A stretch of 64,000 nt of DNA from Verrucosispora sioxanthis. GTDB taxonomy: Bacteria > Actinomycetota > Actinomycetes > Mycobacteriales > Micromonosporaceae. The translations under genes and the position numbers were made by a program. Position 1 is the first letter of the stretch; each line of letters starts with the position of its first letter. The stretch lies in the NCBI RefSeq assembly GCF_010560025.1, contig NZ_SAIY01000005.1, positions 542,656-606,655 of the forward strand. Reading direction: 5' to 3'. The notes under the pieces were generated by a model. The model worked only from the letters and a program-made list of their open reading frames with translations. It made no database searches and was not told where the DNA came from. This document shows, one piece after another, positions 48,025 through 57,742 of the stretch.

Positions 48025-48481
48025 TCCGACTGCGGCCCGGTCCCCCGGCGACCCGTACCGACCTGCGCCGGGCGCAGGAACTGGCCGCGTTGCTGCGCGG
48101 CGAACTGGACCGGGTCCGGGCCGCCGCGCTGGCCTGGCGCAACGGGCTGGGGCGGCCTGCTCGTCGCGCTCGTCGGGTTCAGCCTGATCCGGGGTCGCTC
48201 CGACGTCAGCACCCTCGCACCGGGCTGGGGCGCCCTGGTCGGCGTACTGCTGCTGGCCGCCGTCGTGGCCGGGGTCGCCGGGGCGCTGGCGCTGCTGCGG
48301 GCCGCGCACGGGCCGCTGTCGGTGACACCGGTCGCCGAGCTGCTCCGGCTCCGCTCGGCGAGCACCGCGGGCCCTCGCCGCGGCCCGGGCCCTGCGCCTC
48401 GGGGTGCTGCTGGTGCTGGCCTGCACCGCCCTGCTGATCGCCGCCGTGGGCGTCACCTGGTACGCGCCCGGCCAGCCCTGA
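48021..48481 (+). pseudogene. small two- or three-helix membrane protein, two apparent frameshifts
   Basis: Unrecognised protein of about 153 residues when read across breaks: a basic cytoplasmic start (TRTDLRRAQELAALLRGELD), helix GGLLVALVGFSLI, helix VGVLLLAAVVAGVAGALALL, and a last helix LRLGVLLVLACTALLIAAVG ending WYAPGQP. Frames change near 48150 and near 48365. Coupled to the zinc-ribbon gene by a GTGA overlap; the pair may form a membrane-linked unit. Convergent with the TPR-CHAT gene. Confidence 0.5.
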
Positions 48482-48565
48482 CCTGAGCCGGTGCCCGGTC
48501 GCGGGCCGTGCGTCGTCGACCGGCTCCGGGGCGTCCGGTGAAATCCGGAGGGCGACCGCGCCCGG

Positions 48566-51500
48566 TCAGGGGCCGACGTGTGCGTAGCCGGCCCAGAGCT
48601 CCGGCAGGTCGGGCAGGGCGGCACGCACCTGCCGGACGGCGTGGTGCAGGGCGGACGCCGCCCGTTCCGGGTCGAGACCACCGGGCACCGCCAGCGCCGC
48701 GTACAGGTCCTCGCACAGCTGCACGGTGAGCGTGTCGGAGATGGCCCAGAGCGCGCCGATGACGTGTCGGAAACCCGCCAACTGGAACGCGGTGCCCAGG
48801 GTCAGCGCCTCGTCCGGCAGGGCGGCGCCACCGCGCACCGTGTCACAGGCGGACAGGACCGCGAGCGCGGCCGTGGTGCCGGCGGGCCGCCACAGGTCCC
48901 GTGCGTGCAGCGGACCGCCGGCCAACGCGAGCCGACCCCGGGCGGGTGCGGCCAGATCCTGGGTGCCGTGACAGCTCAGGTGGACCACTGGCGTTCCCGG
49001 CGGGGCAGTCGAGCACCGCCGAGGCAGTGGCGCTCGGCCCGGTCAACGTCGTCACGTCGGTCACGTACCGGCGCACCACGGCCTCCTCCCCGCCGCGCCA
49101 GGCAGGTCCGCCAGCCCCGGCGTCCGCGGCATCCCGACCACCAGGGTGAGGTCACCGGCGCGGAGCTGCTCGCCGGCCCCGCCGAGGCCTCGGATGAGCG
49201 CCCGCAGCGAGGCCGTGTACGGGGACGACCGGTCGAGGACCCTGCTCCCGCCACCCGATGGGCGGCGGCGTGCAGGGGCAGCAGGGTGAAACCCGTGGGA
49301 CACCACCACAGGCGGGCCGGGGCGGCCCCGGTATCCGGTGAGCGCGGCGGGCGGGTCCACGCGTCCAGCACCGGGGCGACGACCACCGCCACAACCAGTC
49401 GAGGTTTCCGGGATCCGGCGGCGGAACCGGCCCAGCGGCGCTGCGCCTCCGGACCGGGTCGCCGACGGGCGCGGTGACCTCGGCGAGCCCGGTCAGGAAG
49501 TACGCGGCCCGCACCTGCAGCTCGCCGAGGCTCAGCTCGGGCAGCGGCACCGTCGTCACCCGTCCCCCGCTGACCAGCAGCGCGTCGCACCGCCGGTCGG
49601 CGACGTTGACAAGCACCACCGGACCGTCCTCGCCGGCCCGGGCCAGGTCGGCGAAGGGAGGTGGACGGAGGAAACGGCCGAAGTCGGGCAGCTGCCGGAT
49701 TTCCGCAAGCACCTCGCGCCGCTGGACGGCCAACTCGTGGCGGCGCTCCGAGCCCACCCCCGGCTCGTCGTCAGCCGGTCGGACCGCCACCGCGAGGACA
49801 GCAGCGGTAGGCCCGCCGAGCGGTGCCGGCCCGGTCGGACCGGCCACCGGCACCAGCCGGTCGAGGGCGGCCTGCGTGGCGGCCAGCCGTTCGGCCAGGT
49901 GGGGTGCCCGCGCGCGCAGCGCGCGCCAGGTCGGCCCGGCGTCGTGGGCCCGGGTGAGCAGCACCCCTCGGCCGTACTCCAGCAGCTCCACCGCGCGTTG
50001 CGGCCGGTCGAGCGCGATCGCCACCGCCGCGGCGTCGCCGGCCAGGCCGGGAACTGCCCGAGCAGCCGGCCCTGGTCGTCGAGGTCCATGCCGTGCCAGG
50101 CCACCAGGTCGAGGCAGTTCGATCGCCGTGGTGTAGCCCGCCAGGGCGGCCGCAGGTCGCCCGCCTCGCGGCGGAAGCGGCGTACCGCCGCGCGGCGACC
50201 GCCCGCAACAGCGACGGCGCCGCCTCGATCGCGGCGGCCTCGCGCAACGCGCCGATCGCCTCGGCCAGGTCGACCGGGGGCAGGTCGCCGCCGACGGCCG
50301 AAACGACGGCGGTCGAGTCCGCTGTGCCCCGTGGCGGCGGGCCGTCGGAGGCCGGGCCGTCGGGGCCGGGCCGTCGGGGGCCGGTTGGGCGGTGGCGTCG
50401 GCCGGAGCGGTCGCGTCGGCGGTGGAGTGGGTGATCTCCTCGACGGCGACGGCCAGGTTGCTCAGGCACATGGTCCGCTCCGGATGGTCCACCGGCAGGG
50501 CCGCCACGGCCGCCCGGTACGCCGTCAGCATCTCGCGGGCGTCGGGGGCGTTGCGCCTGGTCCGGAACCTGATCAACAGCGCGTTGCCGAGGTTGGTCAG
50601 CAGCCGGTACCGGTCGCCGGCCGAGGTGGCGGCCGCGTCGGCGAGCGCCCGCAGCAGGGTGACCGCCTCGTCGAGCACGGCGGGATCCTCGGTGAGCTGG
50701 TGCCGCAGCAGGTGGCTGAGCGCGAGCGTGCGCACGATCCGGACGCGTTCCTCGGGCTCGGCCTCCCGTTGCGCCAGCTCCGCCGCCTCCCGGAGCAGCG
50801 TGACCGCCTGCTCGGCGTCGGTCAGCGCGGCGGCGCGGGCCTGCTCCGGCGTGGCACCGTCGGTCGGCAGCGCGGCGTTGACGACCAGTTCGGTGCGCCG
50901 GTTCAGCGCCGATCCGAGGTTGAACAGCCCCCACATCCGGTCCGGATTCCCGGGCGGAGCAGCGGCCACGGCCCGCCGCAGCACCACCATCGCGTCGGTG
51001 AGGATTGCCAGGTCCTGGGTCCGGCCGAAGAGTTCCTGAAGCGCCAGGCCGAGATTCGACAGGTAGAGCGGCAGCTTCGCGGGATTCGCCGGGTTCGCCG
51101 CCGCCTCGCGCAGCTTCGTCACGGCGAGTTCCAGCAGCTCCGGCTCGCCCGCCCGGTCGGCCAGGTCACGCAGCGTGTCGCCCAGGTTGTTCAGCAGGTC
51201 CGGCCGCGACGGATGATCCGCCGGCAGCAGCCGCTCCGCCTCGGTCAGCACCTCGCGGGCCTGCCGGAGGGTCGCCAACCCGTTCAGGTCGGCGTGCCAT
51301 CGGCCCAGTGTGTACCCGAGGTCGCAGAGCACGCGGGCCCGCTGCTCCGGGTCGGTCGTCCCGTCGACCGCCGCTCGCAACAGCCGCTCCGCCTCACGCA
51401 GGTCGTCGGCCCGGCGATGCAGCGCGTAGCGCGCCTCCAACAGCTTGCCCTCGGCCTGCCACAGCCCGCCCACGTCCTGCCCGTCGAGCCGAGGTCCGGC

Positions 51501-52799
51501 CGCCGCCGCCCGGTACGCCTCGATCGCCGCGTCCAGGTCGGCCGGGGTCTTCCGCCGTTCGTGGCGCTCACCGACGAGCCCCGCCAGGGTGACCCGGGCC
51601 AGGCCGCCCTGTTCCTCGCTGAGCCCCGAGGCCAGCGCGGCACGGTTGGCCTCGATCGCCGTGTCCAGGTCGCCGTCGGTGCCGCTGGCCACGAACCGTC
51701 TACTGGCCAGCGTCGCGTACGTGAAGAGCACCAGCGGGTCGGCCCGGACGGACACCGCCTGCGCCAGCACGTCGACGGCCCGGTCGAGGTCGGCCGGCTC
51801 ACCCCGGCGCTCCCAGCGTTCCCGCAGCTGCCCGGCGAGGTTCACCCGAGCCATCAGCCACACCGGCGCGTCGGCGGGAGCGGCCCGGGCCGCGTCGCCG
51901 AGCAGCTGGATCGACTCGTCCAGCGCCGCGACGTCCCCCGCCTGTTCGAACCGGTCACCGAGGACGTTGCCGAGGTTGAACAGTCGGGTCGGACGTTCCG
52001 GGTCACCGGCCGGGGTCGACTCCAGGCTCTCCCGGTGCGCGTCGATCGCCGCCGGAAGCGACCGCTGCCGGCCCAGCCGCAGGTACTGCTCCCGGTGCAC
52101 CCGTCCGAGCGCGGAAAGGTAGTGCAGTCGTTCGGGTGCGCCGGACGGTGTCCCGACCAGCGCCCGTTCCAGCAGCGCCTGCGCCTGGTCGGCCACCCGG
52201 TAGTCCCCGGAACGCTCGGCCCCCGCCATCAGCATGACCGCCTGGCCGAACAGCGCAGCGCCCAACTCGGCCTCGGGAGTGGAGCGCGCGGCCGGGACGC
52301 GAACACCGGGGGGCGGCGTACCGCTGCGCGCGCTGCCGGAGGGCCCAGAACCTGCCGTGTTCGCGGCACCGGCACCCGACGCCCCGATTCCGGAGCCGGG
52401 ACGAGGATCGGCCCGGGCCGACGCACCGGAACCGACGTCGCGGCCGGGACCGGCCGATACATGCGCGCGGAGCATCGCCAGCAGCGACGGCGGTACCCGC
52501 TCCGGCGCCAGGCTGAGCAGCAGTTCGGTCAACCCGACCGCCTGGATGAGGTCCGGCCCGTCCGAGCCCGCCGGTAGGCACTGGTACCGGTACCAGTGCA
52601 GACAGGCCAGGAGGAACAGCGCCTCGGCCTCGCGTTCCGACGCACCCCGGCGGCTCACGCCGTCGAGCAGGTCGTAGAGCGGCCTGGCCTCCATCAGCGC
52701 CTCGTGGTCCAGCACCCACCGCGGCTCCATGGTGGTCCCGAAGCTGTCGAGCCGCTCACGCAGCCGCTGCACCGGATCGGACCTGAACCGTCGCCACAT
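48566..52799 (-). pseudogene. TPR-CHAT (caspase-like peptidase) protein, at least eight apparent frameshifts
   Basis: Very large gene, about 1,410 codons. It opens MWRRFRSDPVQRLRERLDSF at 52799 with GGGAGGG upstream. A helical N-terminal part and low-complexity linker lead into some 500 residues of TPR-like repeats of the LFNLGNVLGDRFEQAGD type. The C-terminal CHAT domain keeps the caspase-like dyad: His in HLSCHGTQD (codon 48968-48970) and Cys in AVLSACDT (codon 48845-48847). The first 2.4 kb read in one frame; thereafter frames change near 50350, 50170, 50110, 50060, 49395, 49235, 49095 and 49005. CHAT peptidases act in signalling or defence; a trigger cannot be predicted. Confidence 0.8.
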
Positions 52800-52922
52800 G
52801 CCAGCCCTCCCGTCGCAGGCACCGTCCCGCACAGCAGTAGCAGCCGCGGCGACCGGCCGCTGTCCCGAAGCCGACCGGGGTAATTTGGGGCTCCGACAGG
52901 CAGCGAACCGAAAGGTGGCCCC

Positions 52923-53798
52923 ATGGCGCTCGACACCGGCACCCGACCGGCCAAGGAGTCCGGCACCTACCGTATCGGCGGCGATCTTCAGGTCGACCGG
53001 CTCGGTTACGGCGCGATGCAGATCACCGGTCCCGGGGTCTGGGGTGACCCGAAGGACCCGGCCGAGGCGGTCCGGGTGCTGCGCCGCGCGTACGAGCTGG
53101 GGGTGACGTTCATCGACACCGCCGACTCGTACGGCCCGTTCGTCTCCGAGCTGCTGATCCGCGAGGCGCTGCACCCGTACGCCGACGACCTGCTCATCGC
53201 GACGAAGGCCGGGCTGACCCGCAGCGGCCCGGGTGACTGGCGGGCGGTGGGCCGACCGGAGTACCTGCGTCAGCAGTGCGAGCTGAGCCTGCGCCACCTC
53301 GGGCTGGAGACCATCGGGCTCTACCAGCTGCACCGCATCGATCCGGCGGTCCCGCTGGCCGATCAGCTGGGTGAGCTGGCGCTGCTGCGGGAGGAGGGCA
53401 AGATCCGGCACATCGGACTCTCCGAGGTGACCGTCGACCAGATCGAGGCGGCCCGGCGCATCGTGCCGATCGTGTCCGTGCAGAACCTGTACAACCTGGC
53501 CAACCGCGACGCGGAGGACGTGCTCGACCACTGCGAAGAGCACGACCTCGCGTTCATTCCGTGGTACCCGATCGCGACCGGGGAACTGGCCCGACCGGGT
53601 GGCCCGCTGGACGCCGTGGCCGCCGAGCACGGCGCGACGCCCGCGCAACTGGCCCTCGCCTGGCTGTTGCGCCGGTCGCCGGTCGTGCTGCCGATTCCCG
53701 GTACGTCGTCCGTTGCGCACCTGGAGGAGAACGTCGCCGCCGCTCAGGTGCAGCTGACCGACGCCGAGTACGAAAGGCTCTCCGCCGCCACCACCTGA
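52923..53798 (+). CDS. aldo-keto reductase
   Basis: NADPH-dependent oxidoreductase of the AKR superfamily, 291 residues, TIM barrel. The catalytic tetrad is visible: Asp in FIDTADSYG with Tyr in the same motif, Lys in LLIATKAGLT and His in LYQLHRID. Cofactor-binding segments include SVQNLYNLANRD and LPIPGTSSVAHLEENV. The substrate is unknown. The ATG at 52923 follows a short gap from the start of the divergent TPR-CHAT gene; a hairpin terminator follows at 53.97 kb. Confidence 0.93.
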   Translation: MALDTGTRPAKESGTYRIGGDLQVDRLGYGAMQITGPGVWGDPKDPAEAVRVLRRAYELGVTFIDTADSYGPFVSELLIREALHPYADDLLIATKAGLTRSGPGDWRAVGRPEYLRQQCELSLRHLGLETIGLYQLHRIDPAVPLADQLGELALLREEGKIRHIGLSEVTVDQIEAARRIVPIVSVQNLYNLANRDAEDVLDHCEEHDLAFIPWYPIATGELARPGGPLDAVAAEHGATPAQLALAWLLRRSPVVLPIPGTSSVAHLEENVAAAQVQLTDAEYERLSAATT

Positions 53799-53827
53799 CC
53801 CCCCCCACGCGCCATGCCGTGCGCCTG

Positions 53828-53895
53828 CAACTTCGGGGAAACTGCTGCCTGCGCCCGCCTGGACCGGACAACTTCGGGGAAACTGCTGCCTGCGC
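53828..53895. repeat. duplicated 27-bp element (CAACTTCGGGGAAACTGCTG)
   Basis: Identical 27-base copies begin at 53828 and 53869 (period 41 bases), each followed by a CCGCCTGG word. A related CAACTTCCCCGAAACTGC occurs near 21571. The core TTCGGGGAA is near-palindromic. No coding potential. Confidence 0.75.
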
Positions 53896-53965
53896 GGCCC
53901 GCCTGGCATCGGGGGTGTTGTCTGGGTCGGGCTTCGTCAACGGGCAGGTGGGGTGTTGGTGGCTG

Positions 53966-53997
53966 CGGCCCGGCGGCTCTGTGCAGCCGCCGGGCCG
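53966..53997. terminator. bidirectional hairpin between aldo-keto reductase and lipase
   Basis: Perfect arms CGGCCCGGCGGCT (53966-53978) and its complement (53985-53997) around a six-base loop, just before the lipase stop, between convergent genes. Confidence 0.75.
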
Positions 53998-54003
53998 GGT
54001 GGG

Positions 54004-54813
54004 TCACAGGGCGAGGCAGTTGGGGTTGATCGCGGCGTCGCGCAGGGCCTGCCGGACGACGGTGTAGGTGGTGCCGTCGAGCACCAGGCCGAGGTGGCCG
54101 ACCACGCGCAGCGGACACCGGGACTGGATCAGCACGTTCGTCGCCCCGTCGGCCAGCATCGCGTTGTCCACCGGTCGGACCAGTTCGTCCTGCCAGGTAC
54201 GCACCGTGGTCCAGCGCACCGGGGCCGGCGTGTCGTCGCCCGCGTTGAGGGCGGTGAGGAACGACGATCCGATGGTCATCTGTTGGCAGGCGACCACGCC
54301 GGCGCAGCTGCCGAGGCCGAGGAACGACACGATGTTCGCCACGTAGGTGCCGTACTGCGGGGTGCCCAGGCTGACATAGCGTTCGACGGCCTCGCCGCCG
54401 CCGAGATTCTTGATGTAGTAGCGGCTGACCAGGCCACCTTCGGAGTGTGCGACCAGGTCGACCTTGGCACCCGCGGCGGCGGCACGGACCTGTCCGACAT
54501 ATCCGCGCAGCCCGGCGGCGGAGGCGGTGATGTCGCCGAGCCCGAGGTTGGGCAACTGGTAGATCCAGACCCGGTACCCGTCGGCGCGTAGCCGGGCGGC
54601 GAGTGGTTCGTAGACGGCCGCGATCCCGCTGAGCCCACCGACCACGACGACCGGATTGGCACCGGCCAGCGCGCGCAGGCCGTCGACTGCGGCCGCACCG
54701 GTCGGCGCGACGGTGGGCGCTGCCGTGGCGGGTGGAGCGGCGGTGGCGGGTGGAGCCGCGAGGACGGCGGCGACCGTGAGAGCGAGGACGGGGACAGCCT
54801 TTCGGAGCAGCAT
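54004..54813 (-). CDS. secreted alpha/beta-hydrolase lipase
   Basis: Exported lipase or esterase of 269 residues. The ATG at 54813, with GGGAGG about eight bases upstream, starts a Sec signal (VPVLALTVAAVLAAPPATA), then an Ala/Pro spacer. The catalytic core starts NPVVVVGGLSGIAAVYEPLA; the nucleophile elbow is AHSEGG, where the first glycine of GxSxG is alanine, as in other actinobacterial lipases. RYVSLGTPQYGT and a C-terminal VVGHLGLVLD carrying the likely catalytic His follow. Four cysteines may form two disulfides. Confidence 0.88.
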   Translation of the reverse strand: MLLRKAVPVLALTVAAVLAAPPATAAPPATAAPTVAPTGAAAVDGLRALAGANPVVVVGGLSGIAAVYEPLAARLRADGYRVWIYQLPNLGLGDITASAAGLRGYVGQVRAAAAGAKVDLVAHSEGGLVSRYYIKNLGGGEAVERYVSLGTPQYGTYVANIVSFLGLGSCAGVVACQQMTIGSSFLTALNAGDDTPAPVRWTTVRTWQDELVRPVDNAMLADGATNVLIQSRCPLRVVGHLGLVLDGTTYTVVRQALRDAAINPNCLAL

Positions 54814-55040
54814 CGCTGCACCTCCCAAGGGGATCCCGGGGTTACCGGGTGGAGGCGGTGGGATGTCCGATCGACCGTGCACTGATGATGCGGGTCACAA
54901 TCCAGAAACGTCAATGAAAAGTTACGCACGAGTAGCGGATGTCTGTGCCGGGCGCCCGGGAGCACGGCGGCGGCGCTGTCCACGTACGACGGACGCCGCA
55001 CGCACCGGGTGGGTGCGTGCGGCGTCGAGTTCGGCGCGGG

Positions 55041-55850
55041 TCAGCTGGCGGGCGTGGTCTCCGGCTGCGACTCCGGCTCGGTGCGGGGCGAACCCTGCTT
55101 CACGTACGTCGGGTGCAACTGCACCGGCTGCCTCTCCTGCTGGCGACGCTGCCGCGCCCGGACCCGCAGGTTGAGGAACTCCACGAAGATCGAGAAGGCG
55201 ATCGGGCCGTACACGTAGCCCTTCGGGATGTGCTGGTCGAAGCTCTCGGCGATGAGGCTCGCCCCGATGAGCAGCAGGAACGACAGGGCCAGCATCTTGA
55301 CCGTCGGGTGCTGGTTGACGAACCTGCTGACCGCTCCGGCCGAGACCAGCATGATGATCATCGCGATGATCACGGCGGCGACCATGATGGCGAGTTCGTC
55401 GACCATGCCGACCGCGGTGATCACCGAGTCGAGCGAGAAGACCACGTCCAGCACCAGGATCTGCGCGATGACCGCACCGAACGAGACCACCTTGCGGCCC
55501 TCGCGCTCGTGGTCGGAACCTTCCAGATGCTCGTGGATCTCGTACGTCGCCTTGCCGACCAGGAATATCCCGCCGAGCAGCAGGATCAGGTCACGCCCGG
55601 ATATCTCCTGCCCGAGCACGGTGAACAGCGGCGCGGTCAGACCGATGATCCAGGACAACGACGCCAGCAACAGCAGGCGGGTGATCAGGGCGAGCGAGAT
55701 GCCGATCGTCCGGGCCCGGGCCTGCTGGTGCTCGGGCAACCGACCGGACAGGATCGAGATGAACACGACGTTGTCGATGCCCAGCACGATCTCCAGCAGG
55801 AGCAGGGTCGCGAACGCGATCCACAGCTCGGGACTGGTCAGGAACTCCAT
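55041..55850 (-). CDS. TerC family membrane protein (YkoY-like)
   Basis: Integral membrane protein of 269 residues with seven helices. Two repeated acidic helices define the family: LLEIVLGIDNVVFISILSGR and VVFSLDSVITAVGMVDEL, the latter half containing the putative metal-binding aspartates. A charged loop (HEHLEGSDHEREGRK) lies between. Likely exports manganese or protects metalloproteins. The ATG at 55850 follows GAGGA. Second TerC in the window, a different subgroup from the gene at 7.9 kb. Confidence 0.92.
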   Translation of the reverse strand: MEFLTSPELWIAFATLLLLEIVLGIDNVVFISILSGRLPEHQQARARTIGISLALITRLLLLASLSWIIGLTAPLFTVLGQEISGRDLILLLGGIFLVGKATYEIHEHLEGSDHEREGRKVVSFGAVIAQILVLDVVFSLDSVITAVGMVDELAIMVAAVIIAMIIMLVSAGAVSRFVNQHPTVKMLALSFLLLIGASLIAESFDQHIPKGYVYGPIAFSIFVEFLNLRVRARQRRQQERQPVQLHPTYVKQGSPRTEPESQPETTPAS

Positions 55851-56059
55851 GCCATCCTCGACTCTCACGACCGGCCGCCGGGTCGGCACCCGGACCATCG
55901 GCTGATCTGCATCATGATGACCTACCGGGCCGCCACCCGCTTCGCAACCCCACCGGCCCCCGGCGCCCCGGCCGCATGCCACGACAGCGGCTCCGACAGC
56001 CCTCCGGCCGGCAGAGGCCGGGGCCTACGCCACGGACGGATCGATGGCATGCTGTGGCC

Positions 56060-57409
56060 GTGCCCGGCACCGCACCCCCCGACGAACGGTTGCGGGTCAT
56101 GCCGTGGTGGCTGGTGCTCGTCGGGCTGCTGCTGGCCGCCCTGCTCGGCTGGTGGGTGCTGTCCTGGCTGCTCGGCGAGGCCAACCGCGCCACCGCGCCG
56201 GACACCCGGGCCACGCTGCGCATCGACGCCATCCGCACCGGGTTGACCGTGGTCGCCGGCACCGGTGGCGGGCTGGCACTACTGCTCGCCGCCCGGCGAC
56301 AGTGGATAAGCGAGCGGGCGCAGCGGCACCAGGAGGTCGTCGCCGCCGCCGACCAGGCGCACCGCGACCGGGTGCAGGCGCACGCCGAGACGGTCGCCGA
56401 GGCCGGGCAGCGACACCAGGAACAGCAGGCTGAGGCCGCCGCGCACGACGCCGCCGAGCGCCGGCTGACCGAGCTGTACACCCGGGCCGTCGAACTGCTC
56501 GGCAACGACAACGCCGCGGTACGCCTCGGCGGCCTGCACGCCCTGGAACGACTCGGTCAGGACAACCCGGCGCAGCGTCCGACGATCGTGGGGGTGCTCT
56601 GCGCGTACCTGCGGATGCCGTCGCCGGACGACGCACGGGAGACGGAGGTACGCCGCAGCACGCAGCGGGTGTTGACCCGGCACCTGCGTGCGGACGGCGA
56701 CGCCTTCTGGCCCGGCATGCGCCTGGACCTCGTCGGTGCGCGACTTGACGACTTCGACGCCGCCAGCTGCACCCTCGACGACGCCGACCTGACCGGCGCC
56801 ACCTGCACCGGCACCACCCGGTTCACCGGTGCGACGCTGACCGGGCGGCTGGCCCTCGGGGCGAACTTCGACACCCTCCTGCTCGACGGGGTCGGCGGCG
56901 ACGCGACGATTGTCCTGGACGGCGCCCGGCTGACCGGGCGGCTCAGCGCCGACGGCGCGGAGTTCGGTGGTCCGCTGTCGGGTCAGCGGGCCACCCTCGG
57001 CGAGACCTCCTGGCGGGGCAGCACGTTCCACCGGACCGCCACCTTCGACCACACGACCTTCACCGGCAGCGCCAGCTTCCGCGAGGCCAAGTTCCACGGT
57101 GGACTGTCCATGGAGCACAGCACGTTCGGCGGTGACGCCGACTTCCGGCGGGCCCGCTTCGGCGACCTGGCCCTGTTCCGCTGGACCGAGTTCCGGGCGG
57201 ACGCGTCGTTCGCCGACGCCCGCTTCGCCGGGGCGGCCAGCTTCGGCCGGGCCCGCTTCCACGGCCCGGTCACCTTCGAGGGCGCCACCCCGGCCCGACG
57301 CCCCCTGTTCGACCAGGCCCGCGCCACCACGTCGGCGACCCACACCTGGCCCGACGGCGTCCGCGTCGAACCCCTGGACACCGACTGGCTTCTCCTCACC
57401 GACCCGTAG
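56060..57409 (+). CDS. membrane-anchored pentapeptide-repeat protein
   Basis: A 449-residue protein. Two helices near the start (WWLVLVGLLLAALLGWWVL and LTVVAGTGGGLALLLAA) anchor it, followed by a coiled coil rich in His/Gln/Ala (residues about 90-135), a conserved LYTRAVELLGNDNAAVRLGG helical segment, and then a long run of pentapeptide-type repeats with A(T/S)F spacing (FTGATLTG, FREAKFHGG, FRRARFGDLALF, FADARFAGAASF). Such right-handed quadrilateral helices may act as scaffolds. The GTG at 56060 is one of three possible starts. Function unknown; the family is common in actinobacteria. Confidence 0.82.
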   Translation: MPGTAPPDERLRVMPWWLVLVGLLLAALLGWWVLSWLLGEANRATAPDTRATLRIDAIRTGLTVVAGTGGGLALLLAARRQWISERAQRHQEVVAAADQAHRDRVQAHAETVAEAGQRHQEQQAEAAAHDAAERRLTELYTRAVELLGNDNAAVRLGGLHALERLGQDNPAQRPTIVGVLCAYLRMPSPDDARETEVRRSTQRVLTRHLRADGDAFWPGMRLDLVGARLDDFDAASCTLDDADLTGATCTGTTRFTGATLTGRLALGANFDTLLLDGVGGDATIVLDGARLTGRLSADGAEFGGPLSGQRATLGETSWRGSTFHRTATFDHTTFTGSASFREAKFHGGLSMEHSTFGGDADFRRARFGDLALFRWTEFRADASFADARFAGAASFGRARFHGPVTFEGATPARRPLFDQARATTSATHTWPDGVRVEPLDTDWLLLTDP

Positions 57410-57427
57410 TCCCGCCACCTGCCAACC

Positions 57428-57498
57428 CCAACGCCGGCACCACCTGCGCTGTTGGCCCAACGCCGGCACAACCTGCGCTGTCGGCCCAACGCCGGCAC
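57428..57498. repeat. 29-bp direct tandem repeat, 2.4 copies
   Basis: Copies begin at 57428, 57457 and 57486 (CCAACGCCGGCACCACCTGC and its near-identical successors); the third is cut after 13 bases. Units abut without spacers. Confidence 0.8.
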
Positions 57499-57677
57499 GA
57501 ATTGCGGCATATCGCGGTATCACGCGCTCCGGAAAGGCCGACATGCCGCGTCCCGCGAGCCCCAACAGGAACGGACACGCCGCGCCCCCTCAGGTCGACG
57601 GGGACGGCACGGAAGCGACTTGCGGCATGTCGCGGGCATCACGTGCCCCGGAGACGCCGACATGCCGCATCCCGCGA
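57498..57677. repeat. pair of related REP-like palindromic elements
   Basis: Two similar copies, about 61 bases (57498-57558) and 62 bases (57616-57677), 118 bases apart. Each has outer arms GCGGCATGTCG and CGACATGCCGC; the arms are perfect in the second copy and have one mismatch in the first. About four-fifths of positions agree by eye. Confidence 0.7.
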
Positions 57678-57742
57678 CCGCCGTGGCAGCCGGCCGAGTC
57701 AGGTGTGCCGGGCGGTGACCGTCGTTCCGACGGCTCGCCGGG

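Larger units (their letters stand above)
57410..57742. other. repeat-filled spacer with no gene
   Basis: These 333 bases between the pentapeptide-repeat gene and the DUF397 gene carry no supported gene. They consist largely of the tandem and palindromic repeats listed separately and mark the left border of the accessory island. Confidence 0.6.

Noticed and set aside
49338..52577. About 1,080-codon open frame on the plus strand opposite the TPR-CHAT gene
   Set aside because: Arg/Gln/Pro-rich translation with no domain; mirror of the coding strand in a GC-rich gene.
55851..56059. yybP-ykoY manganese riboswitch upstream of the second TerC gene
   Set aside because: No recognisable paired elements or conserved loop sequence; the 5' leader looks short.
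56044..57409. Pentapeptide-repeat protein as a Qnr-type quinolone resistance factor
   Set aside because: It has membrane helices and a coiled coil ahead of irregular repeats, unlike soluble Qnr/MfpA proteins.
57428..57498. Possible CRISPR array from 29-bp repeats
   Set aside because: Units abut with no spacers, only about 2.4 copies, and no cas genes in the window.
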